Below are positions 1-8,645 of a stretch of DNA of 64,000 bases, piece by piece (positions within the stretch are counted from its first letter, which is position 1; each line of letters opens with the position of its first letter). Origin of the DNA: 2-02-FULL-47-50 sp964479045. GTDB taxonomy: Bacteria > Pseudomonadota > Gammaproteobacteria > Eutrophobiales > Eutrophobiaceae. The DNA is taken from contig CAYZJI010000012.1 in assembly GCA_964479045.1 (NCBI GenBank), positions 1-64,000 on the forward strand, in the 5' to 3' direction. The translations under genes were made by a program, and so were the position numbers. The notes under the pieces were generated by a model that did not search any database, had not been told where the DNA came from, and worked only from the letters and a program-made list of their open reading frames with translations.

Positions 1-136
1 TGCAAAAGCCTGATAACGATTTTTTGGTTTACCAAACATATAAATAATTTAAGAAATAAATCGAAGTCTATGCTAGCTTAGGAGTTGTTAATGTTTTTAT
101 AACAACGCAAAAAAGTTTCTCATAATTATTTTCCAA
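1..136. other. Region upstream of hemE, no gene
   Basis: AT-rich leader before hemE. It contains a small inverted repeat, TTTGGT-TT-ACCAAA, at 23-36, followed by AT-rich DNA that could hold a promoter. An AGGAG at about 81-85 precedes an ATG that opens only a three-codon frame (ATG TTT TTA TAA), so I do not call a gene there. The start of this intergenic region lies outside the window. Confidence 0.4.
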
Positions 137-1204
137 ATGAAACAGCCTCTTAATAATGGTCGATTTCTGCGTGCACTTGCCCGGCAGCCGGTGGATGTGA
201 CCCCGGTGTGGATGATGCGGCAGGCGGGGCGGTATTTACCGGAATACCGGGCTACACGCGAACGTGCAGGTGATTTCCTGACCATGTGCAAAACACCGGA
301 ACTCGCCTGTGAAGTGACTCTTCAACCCTTGGCGCGTTATCCGCTGGACGCAGCCATTCTGTTCTCCGATATTCTGACGGTGCCGGATGCGATGGGTCTG
401 GGTTTGAATATGGTCGAGAAACGCGGTCCGACGTTTGAACGGCCGGTGCGGTCACGTGCAGAAATTCATAAATTGTCCGTGCCTGATCCGGAAACAGAAT
501 TGCGATATGTGATGGATGCCGTGCGATTGATCCGCAAGGAACTCAATGGACGGGTACCGTTGATTGGTTTTGCAGGCAGTCCGTGGACACTGGCGACGTA
601 TATGGTCGAAGGTGGCCCAAGCAAGGAATTTGGTCTGGTGAAAGGTTTAATGTATGACGACCCGGAAACCATGCATCATCTGTTGAATGTGCTGGCTGAT
701 GCGGTGGCGTTATATCTCAATGCACAGATTGCAGCGGGCGCACAGGCCGTGCAGATATTTGATACCTGGGGCGGGATACTGACGACGCGCACCTATCAGG
801 AATTTTCATTGCATTACATGCAGAAAATCGTTGAGCAGTTGAAACCTGATCCTGATGGCCAGCACGTGCCGGTGATATTGTTTACCAAGGGCGGCGGTGA
901 GTGGGTGGAAGCGATTGCCGCTACGGGCTGTGATGCGATTGGCGTGGACTGGACGCGCAATATCGGTGATGTGCGTGTGATGGTGGGTGACAAGGTGGCG
1001 TTGCAGGGGAATCTGGATCCGTGTGTGTTATATGCTTCGCCGGAAGTGATACGGAAAGAGGTCGCCGCGGTGCTCAGTAATTACGGGCATGGCAACGGCC
1101 ATGTGTTTAATCTCGGTCATGGTATCCATCAGCATATTAATCCGGAACATGTGGCGGTGTTTATCGATGCCGTGCATGAGTTGAGTAAGGAGTATCATAC
1201 TTAA
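137..1204 (+). CDS. hemE: Uroporphyrinogen decarboxylase
   Basis: Decarboxylates the four acetate side chains of uroporphyrinogen III to give coproporphyrinogen III, a cytosolic step of heme synthesis. The 355-residue length is normal for the family. The N-terminal signature PVWMMRQAGRYLPEYR (from residue 23) carries the substrate-binding arginines, and the later ILFSDIL segment carries the conserved catalytic aspartate. The C-terminal NLGHGI motif is also present. The ATG at 137 gives the standard N-terminus although only a weak ribosome site precedes it. The gene stands alone; its neighbour lnt faces it across a palindromic repeat. Confidence 0.97.
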   Translation: MKQPLNNGRFLRALARQPVDVTPVWMMRQAGRYLPEYRATRERAGDFLTMCKTPELACEVTLQPLARYPLDAAILFSDILTVPDAMGLGLNMVEKRGPTFERPVRSRAEIHKLSVPDPETELRYVMDAVRLIRKELNGRVPLIGFAGSPWTLATYMVEGGPSKEFGLVKGLMYDDPETMHHLLNVLADAVALYLNAQIAAGAQAVQIFDTWGGILTTRTYQEFSLHYMQKIVEQLKPDPDGQHVPVILFTKGGGEWVEAIAATGCDAIGVDWTRNIGDVRVMVGDKVALQGNLDPCVLYASPEVIRKEVAAVLSNYGHGNGHVFNLGHGIHQHINPEHVAVFIDAVHELSKEYHT

Positions 1205-1215
1205 TTCAAATCATC

Positions 1216-1353
1216 GTCATTCCGGGCATGCGAGATACAACGAGCATGACCCGGAATCCAGATGGAAGAATGTTTTTTACTGGATTCCCGTTTCGGCTTT
1301 GGCTCCTGCGTCGCTCTACCTCCTGCATCCATGCAGTCGTGCGCGGGAATGAC
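1216..1353. repeat. Nested palindromic intergenic repeat
   Basis: About 138 bp between the hemE and lnt 3' ends. The outer arms are GTCATTCCGGGC at the left and GCGCGGGAATGAC at the right. Inner arms CCGGAATCCAG and CTGGATTCCCG are also inverted relative to each other. This layout matches the dispersed GTCATTCC-type palindromic elements found in many proteobacterial genomes. An ORF that crosses it (1228-1545) has no coding character. It could act as a shared 3' stem for the two convergent transcripts. Confidence 0.65.
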
Positions 1354-1371
1354 CGCGTAAGCAGAGGCCGC

Positions 1372-2883
1372 TTATCCAGCTTTTTGAAGTTTCCTTCTTC
1401 TGTATGTGTAAAAGAAACAAACCGCCAGAATAATCAGTGCCATAATCACGACCGGATAATTACCAAAGCGGGAATAGGGTGTGGCGCCGGTAAAGGACTT
1501 GATGGTGCCTTCAACTACAAACGGTTCAAACTGTGGGGACTGTGAAACGATTTTACCTTGTTCATCAATGATGGCACTGATGCCGGTATTGGTGGCGCGG
1601 AGCAGATAACGGCCGGTTTCCTTGGCGCGCAGGCGCGCCATCTGCAAATGTTGATGCGGAGCCAGTGAATCACCAAACCACGCATCATTGCTCACATTGA
1701 TCAGGAAACGCGCATCAGGCAGTGCGTCGATTATTTCTTCACCAAAAACATCTTCATAACAAATCGACATGCCTGCCGGAATTCCAGCAACGGTCATCAG
1801 TGGTTTTTGTGACCCGGCGCTGAAGCCCGACATGGGGATGCCCAGCACATTCAGTATGGGCCGGATGAACCCGTCCAGTGGCAGGTATTCACCAAAAGGA
1901 ACGAGATGACGTTTGAGATAGGCACCATGATCCGTGCCGACGACAATAATGCTGTTGTAATATTTTTTTGTGTCTGTATCCATATAGGGAATGCCGGTAA
2001 CCAGCGCAGTACCATACTGACTGGCGACCCGATCGTATTCCTCAATCAATGGACGTGCCTGATGATAGAACATGGGGATCGCCGTTTCCGGCCAGAGGAT
2101 GATGTCCTTGCCCATGTGTGGTTCAGACAACGACCAGTAGAGATCCAGCGTGCGTTCCTGGGTTTCCGGCCGCCATTTGAGTTCCTGCGGAATCGCGGCT
2201 TGTGCCAGCGCAACGGACAATTCATTTGTGTCCGGTTGGGTCCACTGTATCTTCGCAATCGGCATGGATATTAATGCGAATGCCGCAATCATCACACCGG
2301 CAACAAGTCTTTTGATGCGCGGCGCATTGATGACGTATACCAGTAACGCGGCGATCAAACACACCAGCCAGCTCATGCCGTACACTCCGGTGATGGGCGC
2401 ATAGCTTGCCAGTAGTGTATCGGTCTGGCTGTAACCAAGATTTAACCAGGGGAAGCCGGTGAATATCCACGAACGGCACCATTCCAGTAACGTCCACAAG
2501 GCCGGCACGATGAGTAACAGGCGCAGAGAATTATCGATTTGTAATTTGCGGCTGATATAGCCTGCTGCTGCGGGATACAAGGCCAGAAACGCGACCAGCC
2601 CATAGGTTATAAACAAGGCGCCAACGAGATTAACGCCACCAAACAAGTTGATGCTGATGTGCAACCAGTTGACGCCAACGCCAAACATACCGAAACCAAA
2701 CGCGTAACCATACATAAAGGCCTGCCGGGGTGTGGCGGTGTGCCAGAGATAAAACAGTACTGCGGGTGAGAACAGGCCGATGATGGCAATATCAAACGGC
2801 GCAAAGGCGAGAGTGAGCGCCGCACCTGCGATGAGACACAGGCATATGGATATATAGGTTGATTTGTGTGGGGGAGTGTCCAC
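1372..2883 (-). CDS. lnt: Apolipoprotein N-acyltransferase
   Basis: Transfers the third acyl chain onto the N-terminal cysteine of lipoproteins in the inner membrane. The 503-residue protein has about eight hydrophobic segments: a membrane N-terminal half, a periplasmic nitrilase-fold domain, and a last helix near the C-terminus. The catalytic triad is visible as Glu in WPETAIP, Lys in the KRHLVPFGEYLPL segment and Cys in SICYEDVF. The start is GTG at 2883 (MDTPPHK); no better ATG precedes the first membrane helix. It follows corC, the usual corC-lnt pairing, but a 170-bp gap with a repeat separates them. Confidence 0.95.
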   Translation of the reverse strand: MDTPPHKSTYISICLCLIAGAALTLAFAPFDIAIIGLFSPAVLFYLWHTATPRQAFMYGYAFGFGMFGVGVNWLHISINLFGGVNLVGALFITYGLVAFLALYPAAAGYISRKLQIDNSLRLLLIVPALWTLLEWCRSWIFTGFPWLNLGYSQTDTLLASYAPITGVYGMSWLVCLIAALLVYVINAPRIKRLVAGVMIAAFALISMPIAKIQWTQPDTNELSVALAQAAIPQELKWRPETQERTLDLYWSLSEPHMGKDIILWPETAIPMFYHQARPLIEEYDRVASQYGTALVTGIPYMDTDTKKYYNSIIVVGTDHGAYLKRHLVPFGEYLPLDGFIRPILNVLGIPMSGFSAGSQKPLMTVAGIPAGMSICYEDVFGEEIIDALPDARFLINVSNDAWFGDSLAPHQHLQMARLRAKETGRYLLRATNTGISAIIDEQGKIVSQSPQFEPFVVEGTIKSFTGATPYSRFGNYPVVIMALIILAVCFFYTYRRRKLQKAG

Positions 2884-2935
2884 TGGTATGTATATAATTG
2901 ATACGTATTGTTAGAGCTTGCCTTGATTTAATAAC

Positions 2936-3035
2936 TCCTTCCCCCTGGCAGGGGGAAGGTTGGGATGGGGGTTGAGTTTTTGCCGTGAATAAAATTTCAC
3001 CCCCACCCGTACCCTCCCCCTCAAGGGGGAGGGTA
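2936..3035. repeat. C/G-run palindromic repeat between corC and lnt
   Basis: Two hairpins, CCTTCCCCCTGGCAGGGGGAAGG and the stem of CCCTCCCCCT with AGGGGGAGGG, lie inside a larger inverted pair of ATGGGGGT and ACCCCCAC. The arrangement is of the dispersed repeat type seen between genes in many bacteria. It lies inside what would otherwise be a corC-lnt operon and may attenuate or stabilise that transcript. Confidence 0.65.
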
Positions 3036-3052
3036 TTGAATTTTGAAAATAT

Positions 3053-3922
3053 CTAGCTTTCTTCTGTGTCATCAGGTTCTGCGGGCAGATCCAGTTTGGT
3101 CATGCGCATCAGGTTGATCCGGCGTTTGTCTGCGCGCAGCACTTTTACATTAAAGCCTTCGAATTCAGTCAGCTCACCGCGTTTGGGCACATGGCCAAAG
3201 GCTTTCAGGATTAAACCACCGATGGTGTCATATTCCTCATCGTTAAGCGAAGTTTTGAAATATTCATTGAATTCATCAATGGGTGTGAGTGCACTGATGG
3301 TGTAACGGTTGCGGCCATAGGGCGTGATATGTTCTTCTTCATCCACATCATGTTCGTCTTCAATATCACCGACAATTTCCTCGATGATGTCTTCGATGGT
3401 GACCAGGCCGGAGATACCGGAATATTCATCCACCACGATGGCCATGTGATTGCGGCTGGAACGAAAGTCACGCAACAATACATTCAGGCGTTTGCTCTCC
3501 GGCACGAATGAAGCCGGGCGCATGAGGTCTTTGATGTTGAATTTGTCTTTCTCATCACCGGCGAAATACCTGAGCAAATCTTTCGCAAGTAATATGCCGA
3601 GTATCTGATCCGGATCGTCTCCAATGACAGGGAAGCGGGAATGTCCAGACTCCAGCACGGTGGAGAGAATATCTTTCGGATCAGAATCGCCTTTGATCAC
3701 GATCATCTGCACTCGCGGTACCATGATGTCACGCACCTGCATGTCAGAGACCTGCAGGGCGCCTTCGATCATCGCCAGTGCATCGTGATCCAGAAGATTG
3801 CGGTTTTCGGATTCGCGCAGGATTTCGATCAACGCTTCGCGGTCTTTGGGCTCATGCGAGAAAATCGAAGCGATGCGATCTATCCATGATTGCAATCCGT
3901 TTCTAGGTCGGTCTTTACTCAT
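3053..3922 (-). CDS. corC: CorC/HlyC-type CBS-domain protein
   Basis: Cytosolic protein of the CorC (magnesium and cobalt efflux accessory) family, 289 residues. A tandem CBS pair spans about residues 65-190 (VSDMQVRDIMVPR opens it; GLVTIEDIIEEIVGDI closes it). The C-terminal CorC_HlyC transporter-associated domain spans about 205-280 (the GGLILKAFGHVPKRGE motif). The order miaB-phoH-ybeY-corC-lnt is the classical one, with ybeY ending 13 bp upstream. The family is linked to Mg2+/Co2+ efflux; the biochemical role is less settled. Confidence 0.93.
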   Translation of the reverse strand: MSKDRPRNGLQSWIDRIASIFSHEPKDREALIEILRESENRNLLDHDALAMIEGALQVSDMQVRDIMVPRVQMIVIKGDSDPKDILSTVLESGHSRFPVIGDDPDQILGILLAKDLLRYFAGDEKDKFNIKDLMRPASFVPESKRLNVLLRDFRSSRNHMAIVVDEYSGISGLVTIEDIIEEIVGDIEDEHDVDEEEHITPYGRNRYTISALTPIDEFNEYFKTSLNDEEYDTIGGLILKAFGHVPKRGELTEFEGFNVKVLRADKRRINLMRMTKLDLPAEPDDTEES

Positions 3923-3935
3923 AGATTCGGGTCAA

Positions 3936-4385
3936 TCAATGGTACGGGTTCGGGTAGCCAAGTTCAGCGAGCATTTTTGTTTCCAGATTTTCCATAATCT
4001 TTGCTTCATTATTTTTTATATGATCATACCCTAATAGATGCAAGGTGCCATGAATGACCATGTGTGCCCAGTGCGATTCCAGGGGTTTGTGCTGTTCGTT
4101 CGCTTCACGTTTTACCACGGGGGCGCAAATAATAATATCCCCGAGCAGATTTTGGCCGTTTCCCATGGATTCGCCCAGTGGAAATGACAGCACATTGGTC
4201 GGCTTGTTCTTGTTGCGCCATTTGCGGTTCAATTCCTGTCCTTCTTTTTCATCCACGATACGGATGGTCAGTTCAGCATCTCCTTGATGTTCGTTCAGGG
4301 CCGCCTTTACCCAGCGGCGTAACTGCTGGCTGGCGGGCACATCCTTGAGTTTCGAAGCATGTTGTATGGTCACTCTAACGGTCAT
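3936..4385 (-). CDS. ybeY: Endoribonuclease YbeY, rRNA maturation factor
   Basis: Single-strand-specific, zinc-dependent RNase for 16S rRNA 3' maturation and ribosome quality control. The three-histidine zinc motif HGTLHLLGYDH is present near the C-terminus, and NVLSFPLGE is the conserved central motif. I chose the ATG at 4385 (MTVRVTIQHASK), which gives 149 residues and overlaps the 3' end of the phoH-like gene by 11 bp, showing translational coupling. A longer frame up to 4472 reads through phoH coding sequence and has no family similarity. Confidence 0.93.
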   Translation of the reverse strand: MTVRVTIQHASKLKDVPASQQLRRWVKAALNEHQGDAELTIRIVDEKEGQELNRKWRNKNKPTNVLSFPLGESMGNGQNLLGDIIICAPVVKREANEQHKPLESHWAHMVIHGTLHLLGYDHIKNNEAKIMENLETKMLAELGYPNPYH

Positions 4386-5385
4386 CAGTGACACCATGAT
4401 TACCATCCGGTTTTTCATGCTGTTCATAGGCATTGAGAATGCGCGCCACCAGAGGATGACGCACCACATCACGGGACTTGAAGAAGGTAAAGCTGATGCC
4501 GTTCACGTCTTTCAGGATATCAATCACATGACGAAGTCCTGAGTCCCTGCCACGCGGCAGATCAATCTGGGTAATGTCGCCGGTGATGACTGCTGTTGAA
4601 TTAAAACCGATGCGGGTCAGAAACATTTTCATCTGTTCGATGGTGGTGTTCTGGGCTTCATCAAGGATGATAAAGCATTCGTTCAATGTTCGGCCGCGCA
4701 TGAAGGCAAGAGGTGCAACTTCAATCACATTGCGTTCGATGTATTTGGCTACACGCTCGAACCCGAGCATTTCATACAGTGCGTCATACAATGGCCGCAG
4801 ATAGGGATCTACTTTCTGCACCAGATCGCCCGGCAGGAATCCAAGTTTTTCTCCTGCTTCCACAGCAGGACGTACCAGCACCAGCCGCCGTGCCTGATCC
4901 TGTTCCAGTGCGGCTACGGCACAGGCCACGGCCAGATAGGTTTTGCCGGTACCGGCCGGACCAATTCCGAAACAGATGTCGTGCTTCTGGATGTTGCTGA
5001 GATACAGCTTCTGGTTGGGACTGCGGCCGCGGACGATGCCGCGTTTGGTTTTAATTTCGACTTCGCCATTCACTTCGACGCGGGCTTCATCTTCAATGCC
5101 CGATTCCTGCAAGTATAAATGCACACGTTCGGGTGAAAGTTTTTCGTGCCCGGTGGAATCATATAATTCGCGGATTACGCGCTGTGTGAGCTGCACGGAT
5201 TTCATGTCACCGATCACCTGAAAGGAATTGCCGCGATTGTTGATCTCCACGCCCAGTCGGCGTTCAAGTTGGCGCAGGTGTTTATCCAGCGGCCCGCACA
5301 GGTTGGCAAGGCGCGTATTGTCTGCCGGTTCCAGAACCAGGTTCGCCGACATGGGCTGGGAAATATCGGTGTTGGCGTTCAACAA
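4375..5385 (-). CDS. ybeZ: PhoH-like ATPase (YbeZ)
   Basis: P-loop ATPase paired with YbeY in many bacteria. The Walker A motif GPAGTGKT and Walker B IILDEAQN are visible, and the KH-like N-terminal part precedes them. Two starts are possible: TTG at 5385, directly abutting the miaB TGA, or the ATG at 5352 (MSANLVL). The first gives 336 residues and the second 325. The gene abuts miaB upstream and overlaps ybeY downstream, so the three are almost certainly one transcript. Confidence 0.92.
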   Translation of the reverse strand: MLNANTDISQPMSANLVLEPADNTRLANLCGPLDKHLRQLERRLGVEINNRGNSFQVIGDMKSVQLTQRVIRELYDSTGHEKLSPERVHLYLQESGIEDEARVEVNGEVEIKTKRGIVRGRSPNQKLYLSNIQKHDICFGIGPAGTGKTYLAVACAVAALEQDQARRLVLVRPAVEAGEKLGFLPGDLVQKVDPYLRPLYDALYEMLGFERVAKYIERNVIEVAPLAFMRGRTLNECFIILDEAQNTTIEQMKMFLTRIGFNSTAVITGDITQIDLPRGRDSGLRHVIDILKDVNGISFTFFKSRDVVRHPLVARILNAYEQHEKPDGNHGVTDDR

Positions 5386-6753
5386 TCAGGCGCAGGCCGC
5401 ATGGGCCATGGTGGCAACGGAAGTTGTGTGTTCAGGCAATTCCCCGCGCAGCGAATTGGGCAGGGCTTTGGTAATGCGCAGATCAACAAAATTGCCAATC
5501 ATGCTCACATCACCTTTGAAATTTACAATGCGGTTGTTCACAGTACGGCCGCAGAATTCCTGCAGATTTTTAACTGAAGGGCCCTCAACCAGGACGGATT
5601 GAGTTGTGTTAACCATGCGTTCGCTGATGGTGGCCGCCTGCTGGTTGATGCGGGTTTGCAGGATCTGCAGGCGTTCTTTTTTCACTTCCCCCGGGACATT
5701 ATCGGCATACTCCGCTGCCGGTGTACCGGGACGTTTGCTGTAAATAAAACTGAAAGACTGATCGAAACCAATATCGGCAATCAGTTTCATGGTGTCTTCA
5801 AAATCGCGATCAGTTTCACCGGGGAATCCAACAATGAAATCAGATGAGAGACTGATGTCCGGGCGAATCTTGCGCAGCCTGCGGATCTTGGCCTTGTATT
5901 CGAGCACGGTATGACCACGTTTCATGAGTGCGAGTATACGATCCGAACCGCTCTGTACCGGCAGATGCAGATGACTGACCAGTTGAGGCACCTTGCCATA
6001 CACCTCGATCAGACGATCCGAAAACTCGACGGGATGTGATGTGGTGAAACGGATACGATCGATGCCATCGACAGCTGCGGCATATTCGATCAGCAATGCC
6101 AGATCAGCCGTCTCGCCTGTGTGCATTTTGCCTCGGTAGGCGTTGACGTTCTGGCCGAGCAGCGTGATTTCGCGCACGCCTTGTTCAGCGAGCCCCACTA
6201 TTTCAGTGATCACATCATCCAGCGGCCGGCTGATTTCTTCACCGCGGGTGTAGGGCACAACGCAAAAGGTACAGTATTTGCTGCAGCCTTCCATGATGGA
6301 AACAAATGCCGTCGGGCCTTCCGCACGTGGCTCCGGCAGACGATCAAATTTTTCGATTTCAGGAAATGATATATCCACCACCGGCTTACGCACCTTGCGA
6401 GTTTCGTCGTAAAGTTCCGGCAGGCGATGCAAAGTTTGCGGGCCAAACACGATGTCAACGAACGGCGCACGTTTGACGATGGCACCACCTTCCTGACTGG
6501 CTACACAACCACCGACTCCAATCACCAGGTCCGGGTTATTTTTTTTCAGGTGACGGAAGCGCCCAAGTTCGGAAAAAACCTTCTCCTGCGCCTTCTCCCG
6601 GATGGAACAGGTGTTGAGCAGAATCATGTCCGCTTGTGCCGGATCATCGGTTGCTGTCATGCCGTGTGAGGCCGTGAGCACGTCCAGCATTTTGGCTGAG
6701 TCGTACTCATTCATCTGGCAGCCATAGGTTTTGATGTACAGCTTTTGAGTCAT
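5386..6753 (-). CDS. miaB: tRNA-2-methylthio-N6-dimethylallyladenosine synthase MiaB
   Basis: Radical-SAM methylthiotransferase that converts i6A37 to ms2i6A37 in tRNAs reading UNN codons. The order is an N-terminal UPF0004 domain with three cysteines (YGCQMNEYDS, NTCSIREKA, GGCVASQ), the radical-SAM core with CSKYCTFCVVPYTRG, and a C-terminal TRAM domain. The 455-residue length is normal. It is the first gene of the leftward block miaB-phoH-ybeY-corC-lnt. Confidence 0.96.
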   Translation of the reverse strand: MTQKLYIKTYGCQMNEYDSAKMLDVLTASHGMTATDDPAQADMILLNTCSIREKAQEKVFSELGRFRHLKKNNPDLVIGVGGCVASQEGGAIVKRAPFVDIVFGPQTLHRLPELYDETRKVRKPVVDISFPEIEKFDRLPEPRAEGPTAFVSIMEGCSKYCTFCVVPYTRGEEISRPLDDVITEIVGLAEQGVREITLLGQNVNAYRGKMHTGETADLALLIEYAAAVDGIDRIRFTTSHPVEFSDRLIEVYGKVPQLVSHLHLPVQSGSDRILALMKRGHTVLEYKAKIRRLRKIRPDISLSSDFIVGFPGETDRDFEDTMKLIADIGFDQSFSFIYSKRPGTPAAEYADNVPGEVKKERLQILQTRINQQAATISERMVNTTQSVLVEGPSVKNLQEFCGRTVNNRIVNFKGDVSMIGNFVDLRITKALPNSLRGELPEHTTSVATMAHAACA

Positions 6754-6841
6754 AAATACAATAATATCAAACAGTTATAAAAATAACACGGCCTGTAAGC
6801 GTCAGGGGGTAGACATTATAACCAGTTTGCCGCCCATACAC

Positions 6842-6872
6842 CCCGGGATTGATGGTTTCTCCATGACCCGGG
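6842..6872 (+). promoter_or_regulatory. Hairpin in the leader of the tup-like operon
   Basis: CCCGGG arms at 6842-6847 and 6867-6872 enclose a second stem ATGG/CCAT with the loop TTTCT. It lies about 80 bp before the permease start in the 200-bp divergent region between miaB and tupB. No T-run follows, so it is not a simple terminator. It does not match the molybdenum-cofactor riboswitch pattern I know. The function is unknown; it may be a leader structure or a protein site. Confidence 0.35.
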
Positions 6873-6954
6873 AGATTGCAGGGTTCGAGACCGGTCACCT
6901 GATCTGTATGATGATAGTCATATTTACCGGATTGATATGTACACCTGAGACAAA

Positions 6955-7647
6955 ATGAATTTTTTCAGTGAATCTTTGCTGGCCGCATTGAATCTGATCC
7001 TGCATCTGGATGCAGAGCTTTATTTTGTTGTCTGGGTGTCACTTAAAATTTCCGTGCTGTCGGTGTTGATCGCGGCTACGCCTGGAATTCCACTGGGCCT
7101 GCTCTTTGTGTTCCGGCAATTTCCCGGCAAGCCCTTACTGCAGAGTGTATTAAATACGCTGATGGCATTGCCGACAGTGGTCGTCGGTTTATTAATGTTC
7201 GGTTTGCTCGGACGGCAGGGGCCGTTGGGTGATTGGGGTTTGTTGTATACACAAACGGCCATAGTGATAGGGCAGGCCATACTGATTACACCGATCATAC
7301 TTAATCTGGTAATTGCAGCAGCGAAAACGGCAGACAAGAGGATCTACACTACCAGTCTTGCGCTCGGCGCCAGTCATTGGCAGCAGAACCTGATCTTCAT
7401 CAGTGAAGTGCGCTTTGCAATACTTGCGGCAATAGTTGCTGCATTTGGCCGCGCCATTGGTGAAGTGGGGGTGGCGATGATGCTGGGTGGCAACATTGAA
7501 GGTTATACGCGTACCATGACCACGGCCATTGCGCTGGAAACCAGCAAGGGTGAATTTGAATTTGCGCTTGCACTGGGCCTTTTGTTGTTGGTTGTCGCTT
7601 TCACTGTAAATATCTGTCTGGAACGGTTTCAGAAACTCAATCAATGA
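6955..7647 (+). CDS. tupB: Tungstate/molybdate-type ABC transporter permease
   Basis: Inner-membrane permease of the TupB/WtpB/ModB group, 230 residues with about five to six membrane helices. The cytoplasmic EAA loop is visible around the segment ALGASHWQQ and the following GRAIGEVGVAMMLGGN, which is typical of oxyanion importers. It overlaps the ATPase gene by 4 bp (ATGA). The predicted role is import of tungstate or molybdate. The substrate assignment rests on family resemblance and the partner's C-terminal domain. No periplasmic binding protein gene lies beside it. Confidence 0.8.
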   Translation: MNFFSESLLAALNLILHLDAELYFVVWVSLKISVLSVLIAATPGIPLGLLFVFRQFPGKPLLQSVLNTLMALPTVVVGLLMFGLLGRQGPLGDWGLLYTQTAIVIGQAILITPIILNLVIAAAKTADKRIYTTSLALGASHWQQNLIFISEVRFAILAAIVAAFGRAIGEVGVAMMLGGNIEGYTRTMTTAIALETSKGEFEFALALGLLLLVVAFTVNICLERFQKLNQ

Positions 7648-8642
7648 GCACGGTATACGAAATCGATCAGCTCAAGGTTCAGTATGGTGACAGTACTGTT
7701 CTGAATATCGAGCAGTTTGTGATCGGGGAACATGAATCCATCGTGCTGACCGGTGCCAACGGTGCAGGCAAAAGCACCTTGTTGAACGTGCTCGCCTTTA
7801 TGCTTGTCCCTGCAGGCGGAACGTTGCGATTTTTCGGTATGGAGATACAGACCAGTGAGTTGCAGGGTGTCAGAAGACGCATCGGTTATGTGGAACAGCG
7901 TCCTTATCTCTTTAATACCAGTGTGATCGGTAATATTGAAATGGGCTTGAAATTGCGTGGTATGCACAAACAGCAGCGTCATGCACGTGCACAGCAGGTG
8001 ATTGAACATCTGGGTCTTGTGATGCTTGCAGACAAACGCGCACATGAACTGTCCGGTGGTGAAGCGCAGAAGGTGGCCCTGGCCCGCGCGCTTGTGCTGG
8101 AGCCGGCCGTGCTGATCCTGGATGAGCCCTTTACCTACCTTGATAAAGCGGCGGCTGCAGAATTTGAAAAATTACTGATCGAGTTACGTGACAGCCGGCG
8201 CTATACGTTGATACTCAGCAGTCATGATCACTTACGCGCGCAGTTGCTGGCCGATCGGGTCTGTCACGTTGTGCGCGGCAAGGTGGTGGAAGGCTCGGTC
8301 GCCAACCTGTTTCGCGGTCGTTATTCGAAGTCATCAGGCATTTTTGATACCGGGCGACTTCAAATCACCTTGCCGGATATCCGTGATGATTTTGAACTGG
8401 TTGCCATTGAGCCGGAACAGGTGGTGCTGTCGTTGACGGAACTCGATTCCAGCATGCGGAATCGTTATCCGGGCACCATCACCGGATTGCAGGCACGGGA
8501 TGAACATGTGGAAGTGACCGTCCATGCCGGAGAACGATTCCACGCCCTCATTACTCATACCGCATTACAGGATATGGATATTACGGTGGGCAGTGAGGTA
8601 TGGGTGAATTTCAAATCATCCGCTGTGCGAATTCTGGGGTAA
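7644..8642 (+). CDS. tupC: ABC transporter ATPase with C-terminal TOBE-like domain
   Basis: Energises the permease encoded just upstream. Walker A GANGAGKST (about residue 39), signature LSGGEAQKVALARAL and Walker B LILDEPF are intact. Residues from about 270 form a TOBE/Mop-like oxyanion-sensing domain, a feature of molybdate and tungstate ATPases. The start overlaps the permease stop by 4 bp, so translation is coupled. Its stop and that of the convergent patatin gene are only a few bases apart. Sulfate or another oxyanion cannot be excluded as substrate. Confidence 0.82.
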   Translation: MSTVYEIDQLKVQYGDSTVLNIEQFVIGEHESIVLTGANGAGKSTLLNVLAFMLVPAGGTLRFFGMEIQTSELQGVRRRIGYVEQRPYLFNTSVIGNIEMGLKLRGMHKQQRHARAQQVIEHLGLVMLADKRAHELSGGEAQKVALARALVLEPAVLILDEPFTYLDKAAAAEFEKLLIELRDSRRYTLILSSHDHLRAQLLADRVCHVVRGKVVEGSVANLFRGRYSKSSGIFDTGRLQITLPDIRDDFELVAIEPEQVVLSLTELDSSMRNRYPGTITGLQARDEHVEVTVHAGERFHALITHTALQDMDITVGSEVWVNFKSSAVRILG

Positions 8643-8645
8643 TCG

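Noticed and set aside
6754..6954. Molybdenum-cofactor riboswitch upstream of the tup-like genes
   Set aside because: There is a hairpin but I cannot recognise the conserved core of that riboswitch.
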